From NCBI GenBank assembly GCA_020073245.1, contig JAIQFQ010000031.1:1-43612 (forward strand): 43,612 nt of DNA, read 5' to 3'. Source of the stretch: Terriglobia bacterium. GTDB lineage: Bacteria; Acidobacteriota; Thermoanaerobaculia; Thermoanaerobaculales; Thermoanaerobaculaceae. Under the pieces are notes generated by a model, which ran no database searches, was not told the origin of the DNA, and worked only from the letters and a program-made list of their open reading frames with translations. The translations under genes and the position numbers were made by a program. The stretch's first letter is position 1. Every line of letters starts with the position of its first letter. Below, piece after piece: positions 7,341 to 15,600 of this stretch.

Positions 7341-8714
7341 CTAGGCCTTCTGTTGCTCGAGCCAGCGGTTGAATAGCCACATGCTGAGGGCCGACACGAG
7401 GCCGACGCCCATGAAGATCGCCCACCCGAGAGCGTTGTGAGAGGGCACGAGGTCGAGCAGACCATCGGGCCGGCGCGTCGCACCCTTGGCCATCACCTCG
7501 TTGAAGATGAAAGCTCCGACCGGACCACCCAGCAGCGACCCGAACGCAAGCGGAAGGTTGGCGTACCCCAAGAAGAGCCCTTCCTGTCCCTTTGGGGCCA
7601 GTGCCCCCACGTACTCGTACATTCGGGCCGAGGTGAACAGTTCAGCGAACGCCCCGAGCGCGATGCACGTCACCACCATGAGCGACCCGACAGGCAACCA
7701 GCGCCATATCGGGGCTCGCAGGTCTCCCCCGACGACGATCGGTACGAGGTTGATCGCCATCGCGAGCCCGATGATCACGGTGCCCACGATCATGGACCGG
7801 ATCGGCTTCATCTTCCCAAACGTCCGGGTCACGAGGAGCTGGAAGCACACGATCACGAGGGGATTGGCCATGGTGTAGATGTCCATGGCCGGGCTCGACT
7901 CGACCACCGTCTTCAGGTATAGCGGCAACGCGACGTACACCTGGTTGTAGAGGAAGAAGAACCCGCATGAGACCGTAAGGAACAGCACGAAGCGCAGGTT
8001 GCCGAGCACGCGGACCATCCCGGCGGCAATCTCGCCCACCGACCGGTGTGGTTTCTCCGCCGGGCGGCCCCCGGCCGTGGTTTCGACGTCTCGATACAGC
8101 GCCAACACGACCACGAAGGCGAGAACGGCCATCGTCATCGCGACGCCGAAGATCATCGAGAGGTTGGCGCCGGGCCGCGTCCGAACGTAGAAGGCGACGG
8201 CTCGGCCGAACAGCGAGCCCAGGTTGACCACGACGTAGAAGATCGCGAAGGCGAGGGTCGCTCGTGCCCCGGCGGTCTTCTGCGCCGTCCCCAGGATGGC
8301 GGGTTTCACGAACGAACCGCCCACGGCGATGAGCACGATGCCGAGGATTGCCGGCACCACGACGTTCACCCCGGCGCTCACCCCCCGTTCGATCGTGGGG
8401 GCCAGCGATGCGCCGCCCATCCAGACCGGATAGCCCATCAGAAAGTAGCCACCCGTGAGCAGGACGAATGCGATCAGGAGGGCTCGGCGAAAACCGATCT
8501 GGTCGGCGATCGTCCCCGATAGGACCGGCAGGAAGTACACGAGGTACCAGAGCAGCGTGTTGAATATGGCGGGCCAGTACGTTCCCAAGCCGAGCTGACC
8601 AAGGTAGATGACGATGAAGCTGGCCATCGAGTAGTAGGCCGCCCTCTCGAAGAGCTCGGTGGTGTTGGCGGTCCAGAAGACCTTCGGGAACGTCTCGGGT
8701 CCGGCGGTTTTCAT
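7341..8714 (-). CDS. POT/PTR2-type MFS transporter (proton-coupled oligopeptide family)
   Basis: Membrane protein of 457 residues with about 12-14 hydrophobic helices. Helix 1 carries the family's ExxER motif (ELFERAAYYSM, residues 20-30), which couples proton and peptide in POT proteins; the next helices include LPVLSGTIADQIGFRRAL, an MFS loop 2-3 motif. A late segment (EYVGALAPKGQEGLFLGYANLPLAFGSLLGGP) resembles the PTR2 C-terminal half. Start chosen at MKTAGPETF because the 27 codons upstream (MATFRTSV...) look like intergenic sequence and lack a hydrophobic or conserved character; the upstream ATG at 8795 is the alternative. Likely uptake of di/tripeptides or a related compound across the inner membrane; the substrate is not provable from sequence. 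Confidence 0.82.
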   Translation of the reverse strand: MKTAGPETFPKVFWTANTTELFERAAYYSMASFIVIYLGQLGLGTYWPAIFNTLLWYLVYFLPVLSGTIADQIGFRRALLIAFVLLTGGYFLMGYPVWMGGASLAPTIERGVSAGVNVVVPAILGIVLIAVGGSFVKPAILGTAQKTAGARATLAFAIFYVVVNLGSLFGRAVAFYVRTRPGANLSMIFGVAMTMAVLAFVVVLALYRDVETTAGGRPAEKPHRSVGEIAAGMVRVLGNLRFVLFLTVSCGFFFLYNQVYVALPLYLKTVVESSPAMDIYTMANPLVIVCFQLLVTRTFGKMKPIRSMIVGTVIIGLAMAINLVPIVVGGDLRAPIWRWLPVGSLMVVTCIALGAFAELFTSARMYEYVGALAPKGQEGLFLGYANLPLAFGSLLGGPVGAFIFNEVMAKGATRRPDGLLDLVPSHNALGWAIFMGVGLVSALSMWLFNRWLEQQKA

Positions 8715-8843
8715 CGATGGCACCCGCTTTCCGGCACGTCCTGGCCAGGGCTCTGGATTGTAGCGGGAGAGCACACTCGTTCGGAAGGTCGCCACCGATC
8801 AGGGACCTCCAAGGCCGATGCCCGGCTTTCGCCCTGCGGCGCC

Positions 8844-8872
8844 TTGAATTGCGAACGTCTCGCTGGTAGATT
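8844..8872 (+). promoter_or_regulatory. Candidate sigma-70-type promoter for the PilZ gene
   Basis: TTGAAT (8844-8849) and TAGATT (8867-8872) are separated by exactly 17 nt, and the PilZ start codon follows 33 nt later behind GAGGGTGAG. Both hexamers are partial matches to consensus, so this is a prediction by eye. Confidence 0.4.
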
Positions 8873-8904
8873 ACAGTTTAGGGTACGGGGACGAGGGTGA
8901 GCCA

Positions 8905-9246
8905 ATGACTGACAAGCCACGGGAGCAACGGAAGTTTCCACGAATCCCCGTGGAGAAGGCTTTGTTGGTCAAGAAAATCGGGGATGAAGCCTCGGAAGCG
9001 TTGGCGAAGACCCGGACGGTCGGTGGCGGCGGATGCATGTTCGTCCACCACGAACCGCTCGGTGTGGGATCGGGCGTCGAGCTTTTGATCTCGCTCGCCG
9101 GCCGGGTCATCAAGGCGCAGGGGAGGGTCGTCTGGGAGGTCGTCACCGAGCCGGGACGTGTCGAGGTCGGCGTCGAGTTCCTGAAGATCTCGCCACGAGA
9201 CAAGAAGGCCCTCGAGACCGCACTCGCCGATCAAACTGCGCCCTGA
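8905..9246 (+). CDS. PilZ-domain protein (putative c-di-GMP receptor)
   Basis: Single-domain protein of 113 residues. The RxxxR half of the PilZ c-di-GMP site is present as RKFPR near residue 9 and the second half, normally D/NxSxxG, is present in modified form as TVGGGGCMF (about 42-50), so the Asp and Ser are replaced by glycine-rich sequence. The remaining beta-barrel pattern (GSGVELLISL, IKAQGRVVWEVV, VEVGVEFLKIS) is typical. The altered second motif leaves c-di-GMP binding uncertain. It is monocistronic, with a good promoter candidate at 8844-8872. A molecular output (motility, exopolysaccharide) cannot be told from context. Confidence 0.82.
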   Translation: MTDKPREQRKFPRIPVEKALLVKKIGDEASEALAKTRTVGGGGCMFVHHEPLGVGSGVELLISLAGRVIKAQGRVVWEVVTEPGRVEVGVEFLKISPRDKKALETALADQTAP

Positions 9247-9293
9247 CGCCGTGCCGGTGCGGCCCTTCCGGGGCGCCTCGTCCGACACCCTTT

Positions 9294-9572
9294 TCAGGAC
9301 CCCCCGACTCGAGACTGCAACCGCACCGTCGATGACGCCTGGGGCGGCTTCGGCCCGGCTTCCGGTCGCATCGTGGCAGGACCTCTGGCCGTGCGGATAC
9401 CGCCGGTTCCGGGCCGGCTCTCGGTCCGGCCCGTTGCGACCTGCTCCGCCTGGTTCACGAGCAGCACGAAGGAGCGGCTCACCGTGCCAGGCTCGCCGGC
9501 GTAAAGCACCGCGTGAGGCACCGCTTCGAGCTCCGTTCCCATCGACGAGAGCGCATCGGTGCCCCCGCCCAT
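9294..9572 (-). other. Possible small coding region of unknown function in a 420-bp gap
   Basis: The gap 9247-9666 between the PilZ gene and the asparaginase gene contains no recognised gene. On the minus strand a 92-codon reading frame (MGGGTDALSS...ELEAVPHAVLYAGEPG...) has G or C in nearly all third positions between about 9450 and 9572 and a plausible amino-acid mix (VSRSFVLLVNQAEQV), unlike most antisense frames here. The last third is Arg/Pro-rich and looks non-coding. It could be a small gene, a decayed remnant, or chance. I recognise no family. Confidence 0.22.
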
Positions 9573-9666
9573 GATGATCGCCCGCCTGTGCCACGCGGGG
9601 CCGGTACCGGTTGCGGCCGAAACCACGACTGCTACGCTGGTACGCAGACCGGGGAGGCTCCCTTCG

Positions 9667-10740
9667 ATGAACGCACGGCTCATTCGGTTCGCAGCCTGGA
9701 TCCTGGCGATGGCATCCTCTGTAGCGGCTCAACCCGCGCCGGAACCGCGCCTGCCGAACGTGACCCTCCTGGCCACCGGCGGCACGATCGCCGGCACCGG
9801 CACGACCAGCACGACCACGGTCGGCTACAAGGCCGCCACTCTCGGCGTGGACGCTCTCGTCGCCGCGGTGCCCGAGCTCGCCAAGGTCGCTCGCGTCACC
9901 GGCGAGCAGGTGTTCCAGATCGCCAGCGAGAACATGACCCCGGCCCATTGGCTGCAGCTCGCCAGGCGCGTGAGCGAACTGCTCGCCCGCGACGACGTGA
10001 ACGGGGTCGTGATCACCCACGGCACCGACACGCTCGAGGAGACCGCGTACTTTCTCGACCTCGTGGTCAAGAGCCCCAAGCCCGTGGTGCTCGTCGGCGC
10101 GATGCGTCCGTCGACCTCGATCAGCGCGGACGGCCCGATGAACCTTTACAACGCCGTGGCGCTCGCTGCGAGCTCGGACGCGGCCGGGCGGGGGGTGATG
10201 GTGTGCCTGAACGACCAGATCAACGCCGCGCGCGACGTGACCAAGACCGACACCGCGACGCTCGACACCTTCCGTGCCCCCGAGCTCGGGCTGCTCGGTG
10301 TCATGGAAGCGGGCCATCCGATCTTCTACCGCGCCTCGACCCGTGCACACACGAGCGCGACCGAGTTCGACATCGGTGCCGTCAAGGAGCTGCCGAAGGT
10401 CGGCATCGTCCTCGCCTACGCCGGCTCCGGCCGGTTGGCGATCGACGCGATGATCGCAGCCGGCGTGAAAGGCATCGTCCACGCCGGCACCGGCAACGGC
10501 AGCCTGGCGATCGACGCGAAGGCGGCGCTCGTCGAAGCGCGCTCCAAGGGGATCGTCGTGGTGCGGGCGAGCCGCGTACCCGGCGGTGCCGTGGCCCGCA
10601 ACGGCGAGGCCGACGACGATGCCCTCGACTTCGTCGTGGCGGACAACCTGTCCCCGCAGAAGGCGCGGGTCCTTCTCTCACTCGCGCTCACGCGGACGGT
10701 CGACACGCGTGAGATCCAGCGCATGTTCTGGCGCTACTGA
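9667..10740 (+). CDS. ansB: Secreted type II L-asparaginase
   Basis: Protein of 357 residues; hydrolyses asparagine to aspartate and ammonia. An N-terminal signal peptide (RLIRFAAWILAMASSVAAQ) predicts export to the periplasm, as in type II enzymes. Catalytic motifs are both present: TGGTIAGTG with nucleophile Thr at about residue 40, and THGTDTLEETAYF with the Thr-Asp pair at about 120-121. SISADGPMNLYNAV and GIVHAGTGNGS are also family signatures. The start was placed at the methionine heading the signal peptide, which has GGGGAGG upstream; the same frame is open further upstream without a conserved sequence. It appears monocistronic. Confidence 0.93.
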   Translation: MNARLIRFAAWILAMASSVAAQPAPEPRLPNVTLLATGGTIAGTGTTSTTTVGYKAATLGVDALVAAVPELAKVARVTGEQVFQIASENMTPAHWLQLARRVSELLARDDVNGVVITHGTDTLEETAYFLDLVVKSPKPVVLVGAMRPSTSISADGPMNLYNAVALAASSDAAGRGVMVCLNDQINAARDVTKTDTATLDTFRAPELGLLGVMEAGHPIFYRASTRAHTSATEFDIGAVKELPKVGIVLAYAGSGRLAIDAMIAAGVKGIVHAGTGNGSLAIDAKAALVEARSKGIVVVRASRVPGGAVARNGEADDDALDFVVADNLSPQKARVLLSLALTRTVDTREIQRMFWRY

Positions 10741-10807
10741 AGCCGCGGGTGCCCGCCGAGACGCGAGGGTGGGCGCACGCTCGACGCCGAGACCGCGCCT
10801 GGGCGGG

Positions 10808-11755
10808 TCACTCCTCGCCCGGACCCAATGCGATGGCCTCCCTGCCCGCGCCGGCGCCCGGTGAACGGTTGACCAGCCAGACCCCGAACAGGATCACCGC
10901 TCCGCCGGCGACCGTTGCAACTGTGATGCGCTCACCTAGCAGTGCGGCCGCGACGGTCATGGCCACCAAAGGCTCGAGGTAGAGGAGCGCACCCGCCTCC
11001 GAGGCCGGCATCCGCTGGAGGGCGTCGTACCACGCGATGTACGCGAGTCCGGAGCAAGCGATCCCCAGAAACGCGACAGCGCCCCACCCGCGAGCCGAGA
11101 GCCGCGCGACCTCCGAAAGACCAGGGCCGGCCACGAGGAGAACTGACGAAAAGAGCCACCCGATCCCCATCACGTAGGCCATCATCCGGATGGCGGGGTG
11201 GGAGCGGAGCGCCCGACGGGACAGGACCGAGAACACCGCCCAGTTCGGGGCGGAGATGACGATCAAGGCATCGCCGGGCGCCCCGAACTGGCCGTGCAGG
11301 AGCGTGGCCGGGTCCCCCCGGGTCACGACCAGCACGACGCCCACCGCGGCCAAGGCGATCCCCGCGATCCGGATCGCGCCGAGCCGCTCCTTGAGCACCA
11401 GCCGGCCCAGGATCGCCATGAAGACCGGTGTGGTGGCCACGATCCACCCGCTCGTGCTGGCCCGTGACGTCACGAGGGCGTTGGACTGCAGCCACTGGTG
11501 GAACGTGATCCCCACAAGGCCGAGGACCGCGAAGGTGCAGAGCGTCCGAAACGGGACCAACTCCAGCTGGCGGGACATCGTCACTGCGACGCCGAGGACC
11601 GCCACTCCCATGGCGAAGCGCAACCACACGACCGTGACGGGCGACACCTCCGTCAGGGCGATCTTGGTGGCGATGAACGACGCGCCCCAGACCAGAACTG
11701 CGAAGAACCCCTCGGCGAGGGCCCGTGCCCGAGCCGTACCCGTCACGACCTGCAT
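10808..11755 (-). CDS. EamA/DMT-superfamily transporter
   Basis: Integral membrane protein of 315 residues with ten hydrophobic segments arranged as two EamA repeats (roughly 10-145 and 160-300). Characteristic segments are AEGFFAVLVWGASFIATKIAL in the first repeat and GVAFLGIACSGLAYIAWYDAL-like sequence followed by LEPLVAMTVAAALLGERI in the second (the latter is the conserved end motif). Family members export amino acids, metabolites or nucleotide precursors; the substrate cannot be inferred. The gene ends convergent with ansB and starts 15 nt after the stop of the M48 protease gene, so it may be co-transcribed with it. Confidence 0.88.
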   Translation of the reverse strand: MQVVTGTARARALAEGFFAVLVWGASFIATKIALTEVSPVTVVWLRFAMGVAVLGVAVTMSRQLELVPFRTLCTFAVLGLVGITFHQWLQSNALVTSRASTSGWIVATTPVFMAILGRLVLKERLGAIRIAGIALAAVGVVLVVTRGDPATLLHGQFGAPGDALIVISAPNWAVFSVLSRRALRSHPAIRMMAYVMGIGWLFSSVLLVAGPGLSEVARLSARGWGAVAFLGIACSGLAYIAWYDALQRMPASEAGALLYLEPLVAMTVAAALLGERITVATVAGGAVILFGVWLVNRSPGAGAGREAIALGPGEE

Positions 11756-11770
11756 CCTGCGATCAGGAAC

Positions 11771-13081
11771 CTAGAAGAGGTTCTCCGCCTTCCACCTCAT
11801 CGCCATCAGGATTCGGTTATAGCCGCTGGGATGGTCGAAGAAGATGAACTCCTCGATCGGTCCGGGCTTGAGTTTGCGGTACTCGCCGAGCTTGAGGTCG
11901 ACCTCGGCCTCGCCGTCGGGCTGGCGGGCGGTGTTCAGGCCGAAAATGTCGGCTTCCGCTTCGTGCGTTCGGATCATGGTGTTCGTCACGGGTGTCGTCA
12001 CGAAGAAGAAGATCGACAGCAGCAGCACGAGCAGCGGAAGTCCTGCGACGTCGGCGATCCCCCCGATCCCCCATCGCGAGCCCCACCGCGCCGATGCGCG
12101 GTCGAACGACCAGCGCAGGAAGGCGAAGCCGATCACGATCAGCACCCCGAACTCGATGATGTCCTTGTACACGTGGTTGAGCACGTAGTGCCCCATTTCG
12201 TGGCCCATCACCGACTCGATTTCGGCCAGGGAGCAGCGGTTCAGAAGGTTGTCGTTCAGGGCGATGCGCTCGGTCCCGAGGAACCCCGCGACGTTGGCGG
12301 ACACCCGGGTCGTTTGCTTCGAAGCGTCCACCACCAACACGTCGGTGGCTGGGACGCCGTTGGCGCGGGCGAGCCGGAGAATGGGGCCTCGGACCGACTC
12401 GTCCTTGAGCGGCGTGTACTTGTTGAACAGCGGCTCGATGAAGACGGGAGCGACGGCGATGACGATCACCAGGAAGAGCACGCTTATTCCCGCACCCCAG
12501 ACCCACCAGGTTCGAGGCGCGCGGCGGATCACGGCGTAGATGGCGATCAACGCCAGACCACCGAGGATCGCACCGACCAGCAGGCCCTTTGCCTGGTCAC
12601 CCAGCCATGGGCCGAAGGTCTGCGTGGCGAGCCCGTACCTATGTTCTCGGATGAACCCCTGGTACACGGTGAGCGGGAAGGCCAGTACCGTCGTCACCAG
12701 GAGGTACTGCAGCCAGTAGAGCGCGGTCTGCAGGCTCGCGATGCGGGTGACCCGCACCGCCAAGTCCCGCATCCGGACCGACAGCCGAGTGGCAAGCAGC
12801 ACCAGCGCCACCGCGACGCCGTACAGGAACCCCCACAGCTGCAGCCAGTATCCACCCTCGAAGTAGGCGTCGGAGCGCGCCCGCTGTTCCGGGGTGACCT
12901 TGGCCAGGTATGCGTCCGTTGCCGCGACCGGGTCGAACTTCACCCTGGACGCGGCCGGTGCAACACTCTCCGGCCTCGCACTGGTTTGCTGAGGACTCGC
13001 CGCGAGGACCGGGGCCGAGGTCACGACAGCTACCCACACTCCGGCCGCGACCAGACGCCTGAATGCAGCAGGCAGACTCAC
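11771..13081 (-). CDS. M48-family integral membrane zinc metalloprotease (Ste24/CAAX prenyl protease-like)
   Basis: Protein of 436 residues. The zinc site is GHEMGHYVLNH (HExxH at 294-298) with a downstream glutamate in HEAEADIFGLN (about 374-378), the standard M48A arrangement. Several membrane helices surround it (about 85-97, 118-135, 165-183, 196-212, 309-323, 348-365), as in Ste24. The N-terminal PAAFRRLVAAGVWVAVVTSAPVLAAS is a signal-peptide-like helix. In bacteria such enzymes degrade membrane proteins; CAAX processing is the role of the eukaryotic homologue only. The start is GTG at 13081, fixed by a perfect AGGAGG five nucleotides upstream; no other start in the longer frame has such a site. 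Divergent from the UMF1-type gene. Confidence 0.9.
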   Translation of the reverse strand: MSLPAAFRRLVAAGVWVAVVTSAPVLAASPQQTSARPESVAPAASRVKFDPVAATDAYLAKVTPEQRARSDAYFEGGYWLQLWGFLYGVAVALVLLATRLSVRMRDLAVRVTRIASLQTALYWLQYLLVTTVLAFPLTVYQGFIREHRYGLATQTFGPWLGDQAKGLLVGAILGGLALIAIYAVIRRAPRTWWVWGAGISVLFLVIVIAVAPVFIEPLFNKYTPLKDESVRGPILRLARANGVPATDVLVVDASKQTTRVSANVAGFLGTERIALNDNLLNRCSLAEIESVMGHEMGHYVLNHVYKDIIEFGVLIVIGFAFLRWSFDRASARWGSRWGIGGIADVAGLPLLVLLLSIFFFVTTPVTNTMIRTHEAEADIFGLNTARQPDGEAEVDLKLGEYRKLKPGPIEEFIFFDHPSGYNRILMAMRWKAENLF

Positions 13082-13086
13082 TTCGA

Positions 13087-13092
13087 CCTCCT
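13087..13092 (-). promoter_or_regulatory. Shine-Dalgarno that decides the M48 protease start
   Basis: Minus-strand AGGAGG followed by TCGAA and then GTG. It supports the GTG at 13081 over the ATG 43 codons upstream, and the resulting N-terminus begins directly with a signal-like helix. Confidence 0.7.
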
Positions 13093-13208
13093 TCTGCGTC
13101 GCTTGAACAAAGGGTGACGCCGGGGTACCGACACCCCATGGTACGCGCCTCCCCCATGTGGGTTGCGCCGTGGAGGGTTGCATCGCCCATGCGCTACGAT
13201 CAGGGGGC

Positions 13209-14768
13209 ATGACCGGCGACTCCGCGGAAAAGGCCTACCGGAAGCGGGTACGCGCGTGGTCGTTCTACGACTGGGCCAACCATGGGTACGTCACCGTGAC
13301 CGCCACCACGTTTTTCCCGCCCTACTTCATCGCCGTGGCGGCCCCGGCCTTTCGCCTTGCGGGCGGCGCCCCGGGAGAACCAAGCGCGCTCGCCCGCGAC
13401 ACGGCCTCCAATGTCTACGCTCTGGCCACCTCGATTGCGCTCCTTCTCGTTGCCGTGCTCGCCCCCCTCGTAGGCACGGTCGCCGACCTGACGGGTCACC
13501 GGAAGCGCATCCTTGTCGTCGCAACCGTCGTCGGGGCGAGCCTCGCGTCCGCCATGGCTGGCGTCACGGCCGGTAGGTGGGCGCTGGCACTCGTGCTCTA
13601 CGGCGCCTCGCAGATCGCAGTCAACATCGCCCTTGGGCTCAACAGCAGCCTGCTTCCCCACGTGGCGCGCTCCGACGATGTGGACCGGGCATCCGCGCTC
13701 GGCTATGCAATGGGGTACGTCGGCGGGGGCCTCTTGCTCGCTCTCGCGACGGCGCTCTTCCTGGGCGCCGATCGCATCGGTCTCGGACGCGATCTCGCAG
13801 TGCGGATCACCTTTCTCACGGTCGGCATCTGGTGGCTGGGCTTCGCGATGCCACTCGTGGCGAATGTGCCGGAACCGGGCGCGGTGCCGCTTGCTCACGG
13901 CGCCACCGGCAACCCGATCCGCGACGCCCTCATACGCCTCAGTCATACCTTCCACGACCTGCGCGAGCACCGGGAGCTCTTCACGATGCTGGTCGCCTTC
14001 TGGCTCTACATGGAGGGGATCGGGGCGATCGTGCTCCTCGCGACCGCCTACGGCGCCGCGCTCGGGCTGCCGACGGAGGCGCTGGTCGGCACGCTTCTGC
14101 TGACCCAGTTCGTCGCGTTCCCGTACGCCCTCGCGTTCGGTCGCATTCCGGATCCCAGATTGGCCTGGCGGGGCCGCGCGGTGGCCATGGTGCTCTGGAC
14201 AGCCGCGACACTGCCTCTGCTCGGCGCGTTCGCCAACGCCCGCGGCGACCTCGGGGTGCAGGCTACCCTGGCTCTGCTCGCGGCCGATCAGGTTGCCGGA
14301 GTAGCCTTCGCATTCGTCACGGGAAATACGTTGTTCGGAGGCCTCGCCCGGCGTCTCGACGCCAAGCGAGCCATCATCCTGGGACTGGCAATCTATTCGA
14401 TCATCCCGGTCTGGGGTTTCTTCCTTCACACCCAGGCCGAGTTCTTCCTCATCGGGGTCCTCGTCGGCGCCGTCCAGGGCGGGACCCAGGCGCTCTCGCG
14501 CGCCGTCTATGCGGAGCTGTCACCCCGCGCGAAGTCCGGCGAGTTCTTCGGGTTGTATGCGCTATCCGAGAAGTTCGCTGGAATACTCGGGCCGCTGCTC
14601 TACGCAATCGTTGGCCGTTTCACCCACAACCCTCGCGCCAGCATTCTCTCGGTCGCGATCTTCTTCGCCCTCGGAATCCTCGTCCTGACTCGGGTCGATG
14701 TGGCGGCAGGCGCGCGCACCGCTGCGGCGGAGGACGCTGCGGTTGCGGCCAGACGCGCGGCCGACTGA
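13209..14768 (+). CDS. UMF1/Atg22-type major facilitator superfamily transporter
   Basis: Membrane protein of 519 residues with about 12 helices. The N-terminus has the UMF1-family signature RAWSFYDWANHGYVTVTATTFFP (split here as AWSFYDWANHGY and TVTATTFFPPYF) and the second half includes QGGTQALSRAVYAELSP and GEFFGLYALSEKFAGILGPLLYA, the conserved late motif. An MFS loop GTVADLTGHRKRIL follows helix 2. Bacterial UMF1 proteins have unknown substrates; yeast Atg22 exports vacuolar amino acids. Start at MTGDSAEKAY, preceded by GGGGGC. The WaaP-like kinase gene follows after 43 nt on the same strand. Confidence 0.87.
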   Translation: MTGDSAEKAYRKRVRAWSFYDWANHGYVTVTATTFFPPYFIAVAAPAFRLAGGAPGEPSALARDTASNVYALATSIALLLVAVLAPLVGTVADLTGHRKRILVVATVVGASLASAMAGVTAGRWALALVLYGASQIAVNIALGLNSSLLPHVARSDDVDRASALGYAMGYVGGGLLLALATALFLGADRIGLGRDLAVRITFLTVGIWWLGFAMPLVANVPEPGAVPLAHGATGNPIRDALIRLSHTFHDLREHRELFTMLVAFWLYMEGIGAIVLLATAYGAALGLPTEALVGTLLLTQFVAFPYALAFGRIPDPRLAWRGRAVAMVLWTAATLPLLGAFANARGDLGVQATLALLAADQVAGVAFAFVTGNTLFGGLARRLDAKRAIILGLAIYSIIPVWGFFLHTQAEFFLIGVLVGAVQGGTQALSRAVYAELSPRAKSGEFFGLYALSEKFAGILGPLLYAIVGRFTHNPRASILSVAIFFALGILVLTRVDVAAGARTAAAEDAAVAARRAAD

Positions 14769-14811
14769 GGGCGGCGGCGAGGACGACAGGTCGATGCCGT
14801 AAGATACCGTC

Positions 14812-15594
14812 GTGTCGGCCCCGACCCCGGCCATCGTTCGGCTCGCACCGGAGTGGGATACCTCCGCCGTGCGTGAGTGGTGCACGAGCCTCGAGGCTCT
14901 CTTTCGGACGATCCGGCCCGAGGCCGAGATCTACCGCGGACGAAACGTCATCTTCCGCTCCACCGTTGAGGGCCAAGAGATCGCGGTCAAGCGGTTCCCC
15001 CTGGTCAGCGCCGGCAAGCGACTCCTGTACCGGCTGCGTTCGACAAAGGCGGTGCGTGCGTTCGACCACGGGGTGCGTCTCGTCGGATTGGGGGTGGGGA
15101 CGCCGCGCCCCCTCGCGGCCGTCGAGAGCCGGCATCGAGGCTGGCCTCTGGCTTCGTACTATTGCTCCGGCTATGTGTCGGCGTTCCGTGAGGCCCGTGC
15201 CTTGAGGTCCCCGGACACCCCAGACCGGCCTCTCCTTCTCGGCCTGCTCGGCGAGTTCGTGGGCCGGCTCCACGAGCTCGGCGTGTTGCACCGCGACCTC
15301 ACCTCGGGGAACATCTTACTCGTGCCAGACCCCGCGCGGGCGGAGGGATTCGAGTTCCAGGTCGTGGACATCAACCGGATGAGGTTCGGCCGGGTCAGCG
15401 TGCCCGACGGGATCGCCAACCTCGCGCAGCTCCGGCTCAACGATCACGGCGAGGTCCTGGATGGGTACTGCCGGGTGCGACGTCTCGACCCCACACGGTT
15501 GCGGCGCCTCTACGGGGTGCGACTGGCCATGCGCTCGTTCAAACAGGCAACCAAGGAGGCCACTCGTCCCCTGCGGAGACGTCTGGGCTTCTGA
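14812..15594 (+). CDS. Lipopolysaccharide/Kdo kinase-like protein (WaaP family)
   Basis: Protein of 260 residues with a eukaryote-like kinase fold. Visible are a lysine strand (GQEIAVKRFPLV), the catalytic loop LHRDLTSGNILL with Asp162 and Asn167, and a metal-binding VVDINRMRFG in place of DFG. This pattern (HRDxxxxN, then DxN) fits the WaaP/KdkA group that phosphorylates LPS core or Kdo sugars at the cytoplasmic face. Start is GTG at 14812; a later start is possible but would remove little. It follows the UMF1-type gene and is convergent, by 6 nt, with a GT39 glycosyltransferase. The actual acceptor (LPS heptose, Kdo, or another glycolipid) is not determined. Confidence 0.75.
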   Translation: MSAPTPAIVRLAPEWDTSAVREWCTSLEALFRTIRPEAEIYRGRNVIFRSTVEGQEIAVKRFPLVSAGKRLLYRLRSTKAVRAFDHGVRLVGLGVGTPRPLAAVESRHRGWPLASYYCSGYVSAFREARALRSPDTPDRPLLLGLLGEFVGRLHELGVLHRDLTSGNILLVPDPARAEGFEFQVVDINRMRFGRVSVPDGIANLAQLRLNDHGEVLDGYCRVRRLDPTRLRRLYGVRLAMRSFKQATKEATRPLRRRLGF

Positions 15595-15600
15595 CGTCGG

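Noticed and set aside
8878..10482. 534-codon minus-strand frame across PilZ and asparaginase
   Set aside because: Contains no recognisable domain and is antisense to two clear genes; only the short coding-like piece near 9450-9572 was kept as low-confidence.
10741..10807. Terminator between asparaginase and EamA genes
   Set aside because: Short G+C-rich inverted matches are imperfect and no T-run is present.
13082..13210. Longer start for the M48 protease (ATG at 13210)
   Set aside because: The added 43 residues are not hydrophobic or conserved, and a perfect AGGAGG marks the GTG at 13081.
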